Below, piece by piece: positions 11,053 through 24,489 of a DNA stretch of 64,000 nucleotides. The notes beneath the pieces are model-generated. The model had not been told where the DNA came from. It worked only from the letters and a program-made list of their open reading frames with translations, and searched no databases. Within the stretch, counting starts at the first letter, position 1; the number at the start of each line of letters is the position of its first letter. The position numbers were made by a program, and so were the translations under genes. The stretch covers positions 633,501 to 697,500 of the forward strand of contig JACATO010000600.1 in the NCBI GenBank assembly GCA_018389105.1. The letters run 5' to 3'. This DNA comes from Nautilus pompilius (taxonomy: Eukaryota; Mollusca; Cephalopoda; Nautilida; Nautilidae).

Positions 11053-12686
11053 TTGTAGAGTAGACAACAATAAGGTATGAGGTAAAACCCAAATAAATAG
11101 AGCACCAGGTAAGAAAGGATGCCTATCAAATAATGTCAAAAAATTCTCCCTGACTAAAGCATGTCTCTGCAGCACACAGTGTGTGGAAGTTAAATATGCA
11201 GAGACCAAAGTCTACAAGAAACTCCTCAGCAAGCAAACTTTTAACACCTCATAGAAGTTAAAGTGACAGTTTTGGCAGTGTATAAACACTTACCAACCTC
11301 AAACTACATTCACAGTATACACGTCTTTTCCTGTTTAGTTTCCATGTGTTGTGGATTTGCAAACAGTTTGTGCCTTTCACTTGCTACAACAGTTATAATG
11401 CATTTTTTTGCTTGTTTGTTTTTGTTTAATTTAGTGCATTTATCACTATATAGAGCAAGCACTAAGTCCCAAGATCTGTTTCATAAAACCTTTTTAATGA
11501 AGAATCCTTTCGTGTTAATATTATGATAGCATACAAAAAGAATTTAAAATTAACAGCAAAAGTAATAAACATTTTTCCCTAAATTAAAAAGATTTCTCTA
11601 TATTAACTTTGTTTCTACTTAACTGCTACTGTGGCCTCTAACCCCCCCTCTTTTTTTAGAAAACATGTCTGATCATGTAACAAATACCAGAAAATATGTT
11701 TTGCTCTTAGTTTATACAATGAAATGAACTGAGAATTCCATCGTGGAGGATCTGAAACAAGTCAGAGCAATGAATTACAACTACAGATTACTTAGTTGTG
11801 TTTTGAAACAAGTTATTCTTAAAACTGTGTTTATTTCTCTTTTTTTATAAATTTTTGTCAGCTTTTTTGCAGACATGAAAAATATTTTGGCTGTTTTAAA
11901 GATTTAATATTCCTCTATCTTTCTAAACAGTACAGAATTTGAAAATTGACCTTGATTTTTTTTATTAAAATTTTACAACAGCCAGAGTTTCACCTGGTAC
12001 TGAAAATAAATAATAGCATTTTAATTGTCTTCAGGGATGTTTCTTTTCTTTTTTATATACAGTGCTTCCATAAAAGAGCGTATTTTGTGTTTCTTTGAGT
12101 GTGAAATGTATATTAAAATCTAAATTAAAAAAAATACAATATGTCATTGTTTTGTTTGCTTGTTTATTTTAGTTCAGTTCAGTACAGCATATAAATGTAA
12201 AATTAAATAAAGGCCAACTTAGTTAATTATGCAAGTCAGGAAAAAAAAATTACACTAAAGTTAAACATATAATAATAATGGTGTTTTGCTGGATAAGAAA
12301 CATTACAATGAACCACCACCGTTTTTTTAAATTTTTTATCTTTTTTTTTTCTTGTTATTAGACCAAAACTGAATTCTAAATTTGTAATATTACTATTCCA
12401 AACCTCACTTGCTGTTAAAAACTTTCAGATACCATTGTAAGGTATAAATTCTCGAAATTAAGGACTTTTTATTATGTACAGCTTTAAGCATGAGTAAATA
12501 AAGGGTCAAATTATCCCTATCAGTCCAGGTGTCAAAATCTGATTTCATTTTCAGACTATTTCAGTTTCCTTTGACTATTAGTTCCTCTTAATTATTAATT
12601 CCCAGATGGTGTAGTCATTGAGTTCAGTATTAAATAGGACACTTGCAAATAATAGCAAAGAAAAATTAGATATATATATATATATA

Positions 12687-14012
12687 CTGGTCCCTCACTT
12701 TAGCGCAGGATCCTTTATAATGGGTGTGGGTCGTGTATCCAATATTTTTTTTTTAAATTGTAAAGTGTTTTGGGGAGGGAGCAATAAATCGGTGGGGATG
12801 AAATATCATTATTAACTATGTACACGGTCCCATATAGAAAGGTAAGATGGCTATACCGACTCTCTCTTTACACTTTGTGCTGGTGTCTAATAGTTTGTCT
12901 TTGTGATTATCGCTGGTAAATGTCCCTTAAAAACTAATAAATGTCATACTGATTGTTTTATTTTCCAGCTCTGTCTATACCTGTGTATTATTCAGACTCA
13001 AAAGTGTATTCCCATTTGCTGCTTAGTGCTCGGACATCAAAACAACAGGTGGTAGCACATGCCATTTGAAGTCTGCCGTAAAGCGGCCTGAATTTGAAAA
13101 CAGTTCTCTTACTTCTTTTGTAAATTTTTTAAAGAAAGAACTATTCGATTCCGGTACCCTTACGATGTCAGAGTTGATGAGAAGTTAAATGTAATTACGA
13201 GGACACACAAGGAGGAAAGTCAGTATCCAATGACCTGCAAATAGTGAAAGAATCTGTTAGATGATGCAGATACAGACAGATTCGAACAACCCCCTGAACA
13301 GTACAGTACAGGAATGGAATGGAATGGAATTGCCCAAATACACAAATGGCTAGAACCAGATGAAGAAATGCCAACTGTGCTTTGCGAGAGTGACATCATG
13401 AAACCTGTTGAAAACAGGGTGGATCTGCTCACAGAGATGTCCAGCTCCGATAACGACAGTGATACAAGGTGGCTTGGGTCCAGGGGGATGCGATGCTGCT
13501 GGTCCACTCAAGATGATCTATCAATTTTGCTAATCAAGAAAAATGAAAAGTAGTCATCCAGAAAAAAACAAACAGACTTCTTCATTAAAAAAATAAACTT
13601 CTGTGTAAATTCCCATAGACTTTAATAGAGAAAATATATACAGGTGTATTATGTGTCAAGGGTTTACAGACGGTCGGTCAAATTTGTTCTTTAGTATGTC
13701 GCACGTGTGTCTGGCGTGGTTTGATCTTTGTTGTTTTATATCACAAAACCAGGCTAGCAACACCATCAATGGTCCTCTATTCCTTTTTTTTCTGTGATTT
13801 AATATCAGTGATCATTTAATCAACTCAGCTGGGAATACAACAAACTTATATATTTTTTTTCTGGAACTATCACCAGTTATGATGGGCAACAGGCCTTTAC
13901 AGCCAAGTTTCAGCTGTAGGCCTATCAGGACTTACTTCCCTTGTCCAGATTTCTGTATTTTCACAGCCAGTATTTATGCCCACAATTTCATTGTTAAATC
14001 GAGGGATCACTG
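12687..14012 (+). mobile_element. Tigger/pogo-like element, decayed
   Basis: The left end reads TA then CTGGTCCCTCACTTTAGCG. The right end, read on the minus strand, is TA then CAGTGATCCCTCGATTTA. These are matching terminal inverted repeats flanked by the TA target dinucleotide (12685-12686 and 14013-14014). The 'CAGTGATCCCTCG' style of terminus is typical of Tigger/pogo elements. A plus-strand open frame at 13314-13553 contains HKWLEPDEEMPTVLCESDI, resembling the acidic C-terminal tail of Tigger transposases. Upstream coding sequence is not readable, so the copy looks internally deleted and inactive. Confidence 0.65.
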
Positions 14013-14162
14013 TACGTATATAACAAACATTGTACTTGTAAAAATGCACAATGTTTTTCGTCATCACCTGCCTACAAAAGTAGATACAACAGTCTTTAGA
14101 ATTCTTTGTATGCATTCCTTTTCATTGGCTTTGCATTTTTAAGTAAATATGAATGGTACAGG

Positions 14163-14182
14163 TCTCTCTCTCTCTCTCTCTC
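14163..14182. repeat. (CT)n microsatellite
   Basis: Ten CT units. Confidence 0.9.
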
Positions 14183-14975
14183 CCCTTTCTGCTTTAGTAC
14201 TAATAACTAATTTTACTTCAAATTTTACAAAAGAACATCAAACGATTACTTTGGTTTCTGTAAAAAGGCATAACCAAGTCAAAAAAGATAACTTTTGATG
14301 GCATTCATTTAAATACTGGTAAATCACAGAATTTCTAAAAATAATTAATTAAAGGGCTTGGATACGAGGTGGGAGGGAGTTCAGTGTGCTTCAACAATGT
14401 TTTAAATGCATGTTTTAAATACCACATTGCAATTTCATACCAGGTATTTATTTTGTTACCTTTGTTATTTTCAGTCTCTCTCTGAAACCCAAAACTCTGC
14501 AGCTTAGTGCCTTGGCAAGTTTTAAGATGTCTCAAACTCAATAACTAACCGAAGATAAATCTCAATTTCATAAATCCAAAGAAACTTTTTAAAATATGAA
14601 TGGCAGATAAATTTCAACACTGTGCATTCATTTGGGCGATCCTAACCAATAATTTAATGTGGAACTCTTTATCTACTTTGTATTTGAATGAATTAAGCAG
14701 AAATTACACAGAGCACCAAAATGTAAGAGATGAAGTAAACTGCAGTGTAAATTTATGAAAAAACAACATATACTGGTCTTAAGGTACTCCATCTAGTTAA
14801 TGACACTTGTGCTTTGGAAAAGTATAACACAGTCTAAAAGAATCTTTGTAAACAGGTACAAAAGCCATAAAGTATCTTAAAATATTACATTTTATTTTTT
14901 AAAGTAATTTAAGCTAACTAGTCTTAGATATCATAGATAATTTGATCATTTAATAGAACCCCCTAACAATTTTAG

Positions 14976-15240
14976 GTGGTCCAGTGGCTAGGCTACTGGG
15001 CTGCCCAATTGCAAATCTTCATTGGGACCAGCACAATTGGTATAACTCCCTGGAATGGTTTCTTCTCAGTCTTCTTCACCAGCTGGACTCTCCTGTTTCC
15101 TCCCACATCTGAAAATAAAAATTTTAGTAGCCACCTTTGCTCGTAGCCTCTCATGCTGAGAAATAGTCATGCAACCAACTCACTATGTAAGCATACGATT
15201 GCTCATCTCATAACCAAAACAGAGATCTGCAACACTCCCA
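14976..15240 (+). repeat. tRNA-related SINE copy, plus orientation
   Basis: The head reads AGGTGGTCCAGTGGCTAGGC, then TACTGGGCTGCCCAATTG, an A-box-like start. The body follows in family order: CTGGAATGGTTTCTTCTCAG, CTTCTTCACCAGCTGGAC, TTTCCTCCCACATCTGAAAA. The 3' edge is uncertain. Confidence 0.7.
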
Positions 15241-18200
15241 TAAAAAATGGAGAAACATAAAATGGCAGCATTTAAGAACTTTACATAGAAACAAATTTTA
15301 TGCATCACTTTCTTAAAAATTTATATAATTTTAAATTAATTTCTGATAAAGTACATATAAAATGATATAACCATGTTAGCATAGAATGAAATTTGAAATC
15401 CTTAAAGAATTTCATAGTTATATAAACAATAAACTGCTTCACAAAGATTTCCGAAGTGTATCATTCGAAAAATTACCACAGATGGATAATGTCAAATGGT
15501 CACTGGCTTTGTAAGAGACCTCTGGATATAATTTTTCTGCCTCTGGACAACAATAAAATCAAATCTTTCACTATTCATGGAATGGTACTAACTGATAGAT
15601 ACTATTTTTGTTGTTGACTTGTGAAGAGAGAAAGAAAAGACTCTAGCCCAAAAATTTCAGTAACTTTGGCAAACTTTCATTAAAAAGTTATGCTGCAACT
15701 CTCTAGAAAATCAAAAGCAGACAGTCACAGTGGTTCAAAAAATGAGCAACTCAAGAATTATGGGTCATGTACCGGTCAGTCGGGTGATGATAATGTAGAG
15801 TTGTGCAAAGTCAGACCTATTAAATAAAATAACACAAAGCCAGCCTAGCTGATCCATAACACATTTATATGGTTACCAAAACTTAACCAGCATCACAACA
15901 CATATTTTATGAAGACATCAAGTAAATAATATATTATGCAATTAAGGTTTTATTTGTTCAGGATTTTTTTTAAAAAGATTAAGGAGAGGTAAATGTATAA
16001 TTTAAAAAAAAAAAAATTGCAAATAAGATATCAAAAAATAAATTAAAACTTTTACACAGGCTTTCCTTGTTTTGATGCTGACTTGTAATATTGATTTACA
16101 GAGAAAAAAAAAATATAATAATAAAACTAGTCAGGTCAGCTATTCTATGACACGCCTGCCTGTACATCGACTAACAACATAATTTAGTTGGTTATGCAAG
16201 AAACTGATAAGATTTCAAGTAGAGTAGTGCATACATCTGAAATATACTTCCTATTCAGATAGTTATCAATAAGCAAGACAGATTTATTTTAAGGAAAAGT
16301 AAATAATAGCTAATTATAATTAAATATTTTCTGTAATAATTCCAATAGACAAAGCTATAGCTTCCAAGCCATGCTACAGGTTGAGTTCCTTTGTTATTGT
16401 TTGTTGCATGTATAAATAACACCCAATACCCAAGTTTAAGCTCTGTTCATGGTGAAGCCTTGTACAAGTTGATGCATTTATCAGAACCTAGAAACTGGTA
16501 TGGAATGTCTAAATATCTAAATGAATGTGGATCATTGCCATTAGTAGACAAACTTAAAAGCAAAAATCAAGAAAAAGGTAAATAAACAAATTTCCACCTG
16601 TACACACAAACACAAAAAATTTCAGTCTTTCAAAATGTAAAATGAGTTAAACAATACTTTATAATGTACTGAACATTAACTCCTGATATTTCATATCCTG
16701 AAATAACTTATGCATAAACATGTATCTGCATTTTTTCTTTATTTCCTATGTTGCATTAAGTCATAAAATAGATTTGAAAATCAGGAAGTTTACAAGAGGC
16801 ATCTCTATGAAAAGAATGTGCATTTAGCAGATATCTCAAATAATTCAACCTCCAAAATTCAGCAATTTATATCTTGCTTATTTTTGTAGTTTCAGGCAGG
16901 AAATGCATTTTTCTACATCAGCATAAAATCTGAAAACAATGGCAGATGTTTTCCTGACAAACATCTTTTATTCTGTTTTTTTTAAGCAGAAAAAAAAAAT
17001 CATACATCACTGAGAAGATGATACAGAAAATAAAAAGCTATCATTAAGAAACTAATCTTAAAAACACAAAACAAAATTCTTTTTTTAGAAATGTTTCACA
17101 TAACATACTGTATAAAAGAAGGTTTTAATCAGCGGGTAATCTACACTACTAAAAGACTTAAACTTTTCTTCTTTTTAAGGTTTTTCAACATGAAAGGAAA
17201 TAAACTATGTTCTCATTGTGAATTTTATTGCAAACACTGCCCAGTTTATGCATTTTTTGAACTTGTATGTATGGTAAACTGACAAATTTTTCATTGTTCA
17301 TCTCAATTTCAAAGAAGTGATGATAGGCTGTAGTTCAGGCTTTATTGGAAATCAAAATGTGGATGTTTTTTGTAGAGTTTTAACAAAATCTAACTTGCAT
17401 TGAATTGAAATGGTAATGTAATGTAAAAAATTATTTCTAGCAAAAGGTTTGTCATACAAGAATCTTCATGTTTATATCTAATCACAGGGCAAGCATGAAC
17501 CATTTATATCTAGCCAAAGAATTTTTCATGGAAGATTATTACTATTTTTATTTAACTAGTACTTAATTTTAAACCATTAGCTAATGAAAAATTATTTGAC
17601 ACCAACCCACTATGACTTTCTGAATCTAGCTGCTATCCTTATAATCATCATAACACCTTTGGATGAAAAAAATGTAGAATGAGAAAAAGTACCACCCTCA
17701 TTTTACAAAACAACTTAATATATAAAATAAAATATAAAAATGCATACAAAAGTTAAATGCAAAATAATGGAATCAAACATTATTTAAATAGTGGTATTTA
17801 CATATTGCAAAAGGTATATTATGTTTTCAGTTTATCAAAATTGTTGTTTTCAAAAAAAATTTTCAGGGGAAATAATTTAATAATGTTTAAACGTGATTGT
17901 TCAACAAGCATTTAAGAAAATTCTTAGTTGTAAAAAAACAAAGAAAGATGAAAAACTATGTTTAGTTTCCAGATAAGAAACATAATCACTACATCAGTAT
18001 GGATTTAAGGAAGAAAATGAAATGTTGGACAAGAAGATGAGTCTTTTTTATATTTTGTATTTAATCACATTTATGTAAGGCTTAAACTTTAGTTAATGCA
18101 TTTTTTTTCCAACGTATGACAAGATTTTACATAACAAATGCAAATGTTTTTAGTGGCTAATAAATAACAATCTTAAAGTTTTCTCACGAAGCTTGATAAT

Positions 18201-18334
18201 GCTCAATGTTCAAAGTTAATGGAACACTTAATTTTTAGAGGAATTTCTCACATGATGGAAATAATTTTAAAAAAATGTAAATCAAAGTGTTCAAATCATT
18301 AATTGAAATAATAACAAAAAATGGCAAAACTTAC

Positions 18335-18537
18335 AATATTGAAAATGCTCAAGACATATGTAGTAATGTTTTCTTTCCCATGATTCCAGTACATGGTCTT
18401 ATCCACAATTACCAGCATTTCAATTGCATGTTCATTCATCCCCAGGCCACCATTGTACCTTCTCAGAGAGCGACTTTTTCGTTTTCTTGATTCACTTTCA
18501 AACTCTGGATTTTTTTTTATTTCTTTTCCTGGCTCAT
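18335..18537 (-). CDS. ADAMTS16/18: ADAMTS-like exon: furin sites and start of metalloprotease domain
   Basis: This 203-bp exon starts after CTTTCAG and reads (Y)EPGKEIKKNPEFESESRK, then overlapping basic sites RKRKSR and RSLRR, then IEMLVIVDKTMYWNHG and ENITTYVLSIFNI. The basic cluster is where proprotein convertases would cut to release the mature enzyme. The following segment is the first beta strand and helix of the M12B reprolysin fold, in family form (V/I)E(T/M)LVVxDxxMxxxHG...YxLxIxNI. It contains an N-glycosylation sequon (NIT). The GTAAGT donor at 18334-18329 leaves phase 0. Only 449 bp of intron separate it from the preceding exon, the smallest gap in the gene. Confidence 0.95.
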
Positions 18538-18986
18538 CTGAAAGTGCAGCAGTTATTTAGGAAAATGTTAAGAAAGCAAACAAAGCAATAGCTAATAAAA
18601 TCAATAAAGCAAATTGTGTAAATTAAGGTGATAAAACTTAAGTATTTCAAGGATTGTGTTGTGTTATTGCTTTACCTAATACTACTCGAGCACATTGATT
18701 TTGAATTGGAAATTTTTTTTTTAATTTGAAAAAAATAAAAGTGAAGAAAAGAGAAAAGTATTTTAATTATTAAGGAACACTTCACTTAAACTTTGAAACT
18801 GATTTCTAGGCTACAAATTTATTACCTGAGCCTTAGAGAAATCAAACCAACTCCCTAAGCAGTCAGTACAGTCTGATAAGTAATAGTAATAGCATATATA
18901 AGAGAGCAAAGGATTGAGTATTTGTTATAGGCTTATAGACTTTTAAAAAATTATAAAATAAAACGATGTTGATGAACATCACGTAC
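18538..18986. other. 449-bp intron of the ADAMTS-like gene
   Basis: AT-rich intron bounded on the minus strand by GTACGT and CTTTCAG. I see no repeat or second exon within it. Confidence 0.85.
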
Positions 18987-19146
18987 AATTTCTGGCTTCA
19001 AAATGTGTTTCAGTGTGTAAGGTTAGAGTTGACTTCCTGTACATAATATGCGGTGAGCCAAGATGTTGATCTAAATGTTCTAGATGTAAATATGGTGGTA
19101 ATGGTTCAATGATGTAATCATCATGAAATGTCCGTATCAAACCTCT
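18987..19146 (-). CDS. ADAMTS16/18: ADAMTS-like propeptide exon (GLIRT...IIEPL)
   Basis: This 160-bp exon follows a long T-tract and GTGTAG acceptor. It reads RGLIRTFHDDYIIEPLPP, then a stretch ending HIMYRKS, the ADAMTS pattern GLIRT...FIEPL...H(V/I)xYR that directly follows CDG(L/M)xG of the previous exon. It ends with EARN and one base before the GTACGT donor at 18986, phase 1, which matches the next exon acceptor. Reading through the donor meets TGA within about 10 bases, which supports the exon end. An alternative acceptor at 19144-19143 (GAGAG) would pair with the alternative donor of the previous exon and give the same protein length. Confidence 0.9.
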
Positions 19147-20599
19147 CTACACAAAAAAAAAAAAGAAAAGAAAAATAGTAAAACATTTTAATCCACATTA
19201 GTAGCAAAAGCCATTGTTATTGCAGAGATATAATGCAGTTGTAGTAGCATATATATATAAAAAAGAACAACAAATATAAGCTACCTGTTATCAATTTGTA
19301 GACAACCAAATAAAATCAAAAAAAACTAAAAAGATGCTTTAGAAATTCTATATAGTATGCAACCCTCATTTATAATCATATCTGGGGCACAAAATAAGTA
19401 AACATAATGGTATAAAATTCTATTATCTCACTCTCTCTGACATCATTTTGAGTGCCCAGCTCAAAAGAGTTGATGCAAAAGAAAACATTAAAACATGCAT
19501 CCTATATTTCACAGAAGTCTCTTTATACCTTCTTGAAATGCCAGCTGACTTCTGCAGGTTAACACGGTGTGCATATGCTTGCTCGATCCTTTCATTTGAC
19601 AGCCTGCAGCATCAATAAACTCTAAGCTAAGGTGGTCCAATAACTAACCCACAAGACAAATACAGTCAATAAGATCTTTTTGTGCAGCTTACGGACCCAA
19701 TCAAAAAACATATGTATAATAAAATCTTTTTAAATAAAGAATACCTTCATTAAGAATGAATTTTGCAAGTTGTACATTGCCAACAGGGTTGACAAAGCAT
19801 CTTCTATATGTCTTGTATGGTCAAGGAACAATAATATTCAAATAATTAAAAATGGCCAAAAAAAAAAAAACTGCTTAAATTCAAGCTGTCAAATCTAATT
19901 GATTGATCATTGTTTGATTGCCCACTCCCACAATATTCACATGGCATTCTAAGAGTCCTCTAACTGTCAACAGCTGTAAGTGTGGTTTAGAAAAAAATCA
20001 GAATTTACAACATCATTTTAAGAGATGGGTTATAAATTGTCAATGCTAACCCCATAGTAAAAGGAATACATGTACGTTTAAAGTTTAAAAAGATATAGTA
20101 ACATGAAAATTACCAGCATGTTGAAGATACCAAAAAGTACTATTCATACTATTTAAGTAGATTTGAAGATTGGAACTCTGTGGCGAATTTATCAAGATTT
20201 GGCTGATATAGAAAGTCCTTTAAGTATGAGTCATATCAGAGGTTTCTTTTATGATTTGAGAATGCATTTTTTATTTGTTGTTATCACTATGTAAGGTAGC
20301 TGGCAATATTAATGGTTGGAAATATTGAGAAATATTATAGATTAAATTTTGGCTGGTAATAGGTAAGTATTTTCTTGACAACCAATACTGTTTTCAAGAT
20401 GGGAATGCTCCCACATGTCAGGCCAAAAAAATAGAATTAATTATATGACTCATCTTCAGTCACTTTATTTAAACATCATTGAAAACATATAGTTTAAAAT
20501 AAAAAATTCTTTACAAAAATCATTTAAAAATATAAATATACTTGACAAACAATTTTTAAAAAATTGACACATATGGGAAATTTATCTCATGAGTATATA

Positions 20600-22134
20600 A
20601 AAGAAGCATGAGTCTACCCCAAAGATACTGTTGAGTTGATCTGCATCAAGCTGTTGGGGATGTCATGTGTGACTCTCTGGTATTATATACATTTGTAAAA
20701 CATAATTAGTGGCCAAAGGAAGTTTTATTGACTTGTTACAGTGAAAAGTCACTGAAATGAACCATGATATGAAAAGAAAGATTTTTGAAGAACACATGAC
20801 AACTTGGAAATGGAAAAAAAACATTTTCTTTTTGTTGAAAACAAGGGAAAACTAGTGTCTTGTGTACTTCCAAGCTATAGCTTTGATGACATTATGATAT
20901 GCTTCACAAAGCAAAGTATGTCCAGTCCAGTACTTAGAAGAATCACAAGCTAATATTTTGAAGAAAAACAAGCATGAGAAACAAAAATGTTCACAAGCCT
21001 TGATACATCATACAAAATCTTTCTTGAGCTTAAGTATGAAATAATTCAAAGAGAAAGAAATTGTAGAATGATGTGCAGTGGCTAGCATGTGTGTTTGAGG
21101 ATGATAAAGTGGTAAAAAATTCTGAAAGCATATCATTGTCTCATCAAACTGTGATGAAGAGAGAAAACAAAATAAACAAATGTGTTTGTACCAAACTTAA
21201 ATCTATTGACATATCAGTGCACTCAGATATCAAGTGGCTGAGTGCAGATTAGTGTCTTAAACGTTTGCTTTCTCTTAGGAAAGAATTGTTTCCTTCTTCC
21301 TCCAAAATGAAGATATTGGCAACACCCACCAATATCAAGAACAAATGCAAAATGTCTAGTTCCTTCACTCCCTGGCATTTCTTCCAGACATGACTGCTAA
21401 TTTGAACATACTCAACCTCAGTTTGCAAAATAGGCAGCAGAATATTTCCCAGCTTGAAGAACACATTGAAGCATTCCAAAAAAAAATTACACCTATTTAG
21501 CTCATATCTCAATATGACATGCACATTTATTCTTACCTTAAATTGTTGATAAATGATAGAAATGCAGACTTTTCAGCCTTAGCAAAAGCAATTAAATTTA
21601 TTTATGCTGAGTTTAAGAGAGATTTGCAAACTTTGATGCATTTAAGCAAAATTTCAGGATATTTAACAAAGCAATGGAAAGAGCAGTAATGCAAGAGCCA
21701 CTGGATCTTCTGCTGGAGTTGTGAGGTACAATCTGAGCTCTTTTTTTTTTATAACAAAGAAAAATAAGCTTCATGATTAGTTTCTCAAAGTTAATTTGTA
21801 CAAAACACTTCTCAAACCTACAGAACTTTGCACTCAAGATGTGTTCAATGTTTGGAAGCACATATATTTGTAAACTGTCAACAACCAGCATTAATAAATT
21901 TTGAGCCTTTGATTCAAGATAAATACCTCTACCAATGTTCTCACTAGAAAATAAAATTCAAATTATATTAAAATTTATTTAAATGTTATAAGAATAGGCA
22001 AGAAAAACATTGAAAGTGCATCCATTGGTTTAAAGTTGTGTTGATGTGATTTTATATTAATAATCATGTGGCCCATGAACTACATTAAAAGTAAACTTTT
22101 GGCCCACAGTGCCAGAATGCTTAAACACTGCTCT
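20600..22134 (+). mobile_element. hAT transposon fossil, Charlie/ZBED (EPM2AIP1/GTF2IRD2-like) type
   Basis: Plus-strand frames give LAFLPDMTANLNILNLSL directly followed by QNRQQNISQLEEHIEAFQKK at about 21370-21475. This is the hAT signature (HLNxLNLxLQGRxxxIxxxxxxIxAFxxKL). Further along come FSNLQNFALKM and SMFGSTYICKLSTTSINKF at 21805-21895, matching the dimerisation region where family members read (M)FGSTYxCExxFSxMxxxK. Stops and frame changes are numerous, and the FSxM region has lost the Glu and Phe. The 3' part (22060-22134) has the non-coding hAT tail with CTTTTGGCCCACAGTGCC and a CACTG-like end. The 5' edge is a guess. Confidence 0.75.
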
Positions 22135-22552
22135 AGGTCATGAGCAGAACAAAAGAAGAAAGTTTTCCAGAAAGATACTGTATTTAATTGCCCCAGGTGC
22201 ATTTCTTTTGATTTCACAGCTTTTCTCAGTTGCATTTTAATGGTTCATAGCTTGCTCATAATTATATTGTATAATACTGGCCTATTAATGCCCCAGGAAA
22301 CAAAGACTGCAGTTTTAAAAAACTTTTCCTAAAGTGCCCAACTTTTAACCTTCAGTTTACTTCTATATAATTAAAAAAGCATTTTACAAAACATATCTAG
22401 CATGTTTTTTTTTTTATCAAATACAACCATTTCTGTTTTAAAAGATTTTATAGAATCAATTAACCAAGTGGTACAGTAACTGTCCACCAATCCACTAACT
22501 AAACATGATATTAAAATAAATCTGATTCTGATTTCTAAATACATGCAAAGAA

Positions 22553-22583
<31 letters not shown>

Positions 22584-22638
22584 CACACACACACACACAC
22601 GCACAGAGAGAGAGAGAGAGAGACACACACACACACAC
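22553..22638. repeat. compound (CA)n(GA)n microsatellite with duplicated unit
   Basis: The order is CA, GA, CA, GA, CA, with a single CG interruption near 22601. The CA+GA block is present twice in nearly the same form. Two overlapping open frames rich in Ser-Leu and Cys-Val on the minus strand are artefacts of it. Confidence 0.95.
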
Positions 22639-24463
22639 TAATGTCGATACATAATAAATCATGCTTTTGGAAGTGAACATGAATAGAAAAAAGCATACAA
22701 AACACAAGGATATTTACAGTATAACATTAAGTCTCTCAATTTTTGCATGCATGTAAAAGTTTACAGTCATGATATCTGAATACCTGCTCTATAGCACTGA
22801 AATTATCAATCTCATGCTATAATGTCTAGACTTTTTAACTATTTGTTGAAAAATGATATTTTTTTTATAAACTCTCTTCCAACTTTCCCTAAAAACAAAG
22901 GCTGTTTAACCACTAAAAAATATAGCAGATCTGTTGGGTGAGATGAATAGAACTTGGCCATTTCGAAAAATTCAAATAAATCAGTTAATTTCTTTAAAAA
23001 AACTTAAACAAAAACAGACAAAAGGCATGATTTATTAGAGCTGATTATGAGGGGGTTAAAAAAGTAAAAGACAAATATACATATAATTTTTAAATAAAGA
23101 CATTTTTTTAATAATGAAATTTTACATAGTGACTGTCATTGAAGGCCTTAGATAGTTTATAAACAACAAGGCCTATTAGTATACATCTTTAATAGATTTC
23201 ACACAGTGGTAAAAATTATTATTTGCTTTTATATTTACAAAGTTGCAGCAAAAGCAATAAAGCAGTTTCTTTTTTTCCTTTTCTTGTAGGATAGGGAAGT
23301 TTCTATCACCTCTGATAACTGATGTGATTTGATCATTTATCCTGGATTATTTTGAAAATAACCTGACTGACTGACATTTAAAAAATAACTAGAAAAGTAG
23401 AAAGATAGCAGAAAAGATAAATACTTTTCTATACAGTAAATAAAACTGAAATTTTTAATTTAAAAAATTGCTGTATATTAATGTATATATAAACATATAC
23501 AAATCTAACATTAAAACTTTTATTAGTACTAAAATCATTTTATATTTACATTATCATTTAATGAGTAGTATTTAAGGTAAATGTTTATGTATTAAAGATT
23601 TTCAAAAGGTAATTCTTGACAATATTGGAAAACTGTCTGCAGTGGGACAATGAGTACCAAGTCGTTTAGAAATTTATAATACAATGATAATTTTAAATAT
23701 TCCCCTGTATTAAAGAGCAATAATGAAGATAAAGAGAAAAAAATTATAGCTTTTAAAGTTGTCTCAGTACACAGTGAGGTAAAATGTTACACTTCTTTCT
23801 ACTATTGAGATAAAAACATTCATCAGGAACAAACTGATATCTTGTGAATTTTAAACAGAGATGAGATGCTCTGTTTATTCCAGAGTGCTAAAAATCCCAA
23901 ACATTGCTAACATTCGATGAGCAAACTCAAGACAAGCCGGAAACTGGTGGACACACTCAGTGAAACACACTGAAGGGGGCTATTTGAACACTGGTTAGAC
24001 AAACTGATTGAATCAATAGGCAACTATAGCAAGTCTCTTTGCACATTACCATCTATGATAGTCTTTTAAGATTAGCATGGACTGCCAGCCATCAAAATGT
24101 CAGATTAATCCTCTATGTGTCTTTTTAGCTTAGCTATATTCCTGAATGCCACTCCCCTTTCCTCTCTAAGCCAAATCTGAACTTACTTAATCCTTTAACT
24201 TCACAGAAGCCAAGCAAAAGCCTTGACAAATAAAGCTATAAGGATAAAGATTAATCTGTTGGCAGAAGCTAGTTCCCTTATAATTGTCTCTCACCAGAGT
24301 TGTCACTTTGCATACTTTCTCTTGCTTCAAGAGTAATCCTGGCACCAGTAAATGTGTGCTTCTTTTAAATAGCCATTGTATCTACAAGTGCTACTGTGCC
24401 TCTTTTAAAATTATTTAGCAGAATGACATCTAGAAAATAAGAAAAATGTTATGTGAAAAAAAA

Positions 24464-24489
24464 AATATATATATATGTATATATATAAT
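24464..24489. repeat. (TA)n-rich run
   Basis: Alternating TA with one TG interruption. Confidence 0.8.

Larger units (their letters stand above)
7468..18334. other. 10.9-kb intron of the ADAMTS-like gene
   Basis: Contains SINE copies at about 7560-7910, 9426-9606, 9705-9855 and 14976-15240, a piggyBac-like MITE (10164-10356), a Tigger-like element (12687-14012) and simple repeats at 8287-8306, 9879-9903, 11031-11052 and 14163-14182. About 8740-9140 is less AT-rich and may be an old repeat, but I cannot classify it. The remainder, including 15250-18330, shows nothing I recognise. Confidence 0.75.

Noticed and set aside
13220..13507. 95-codon minus-strand open frame
   Set aside because: It is antisense to the Tigger-like C-terminal remnant, which explains the open frame.
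22371..22707. Overlapping minus-strand open frames rich in Ser-Leu and Cys-Val
   Set aside because: They are translations of the compound CA/GA microsatellite.
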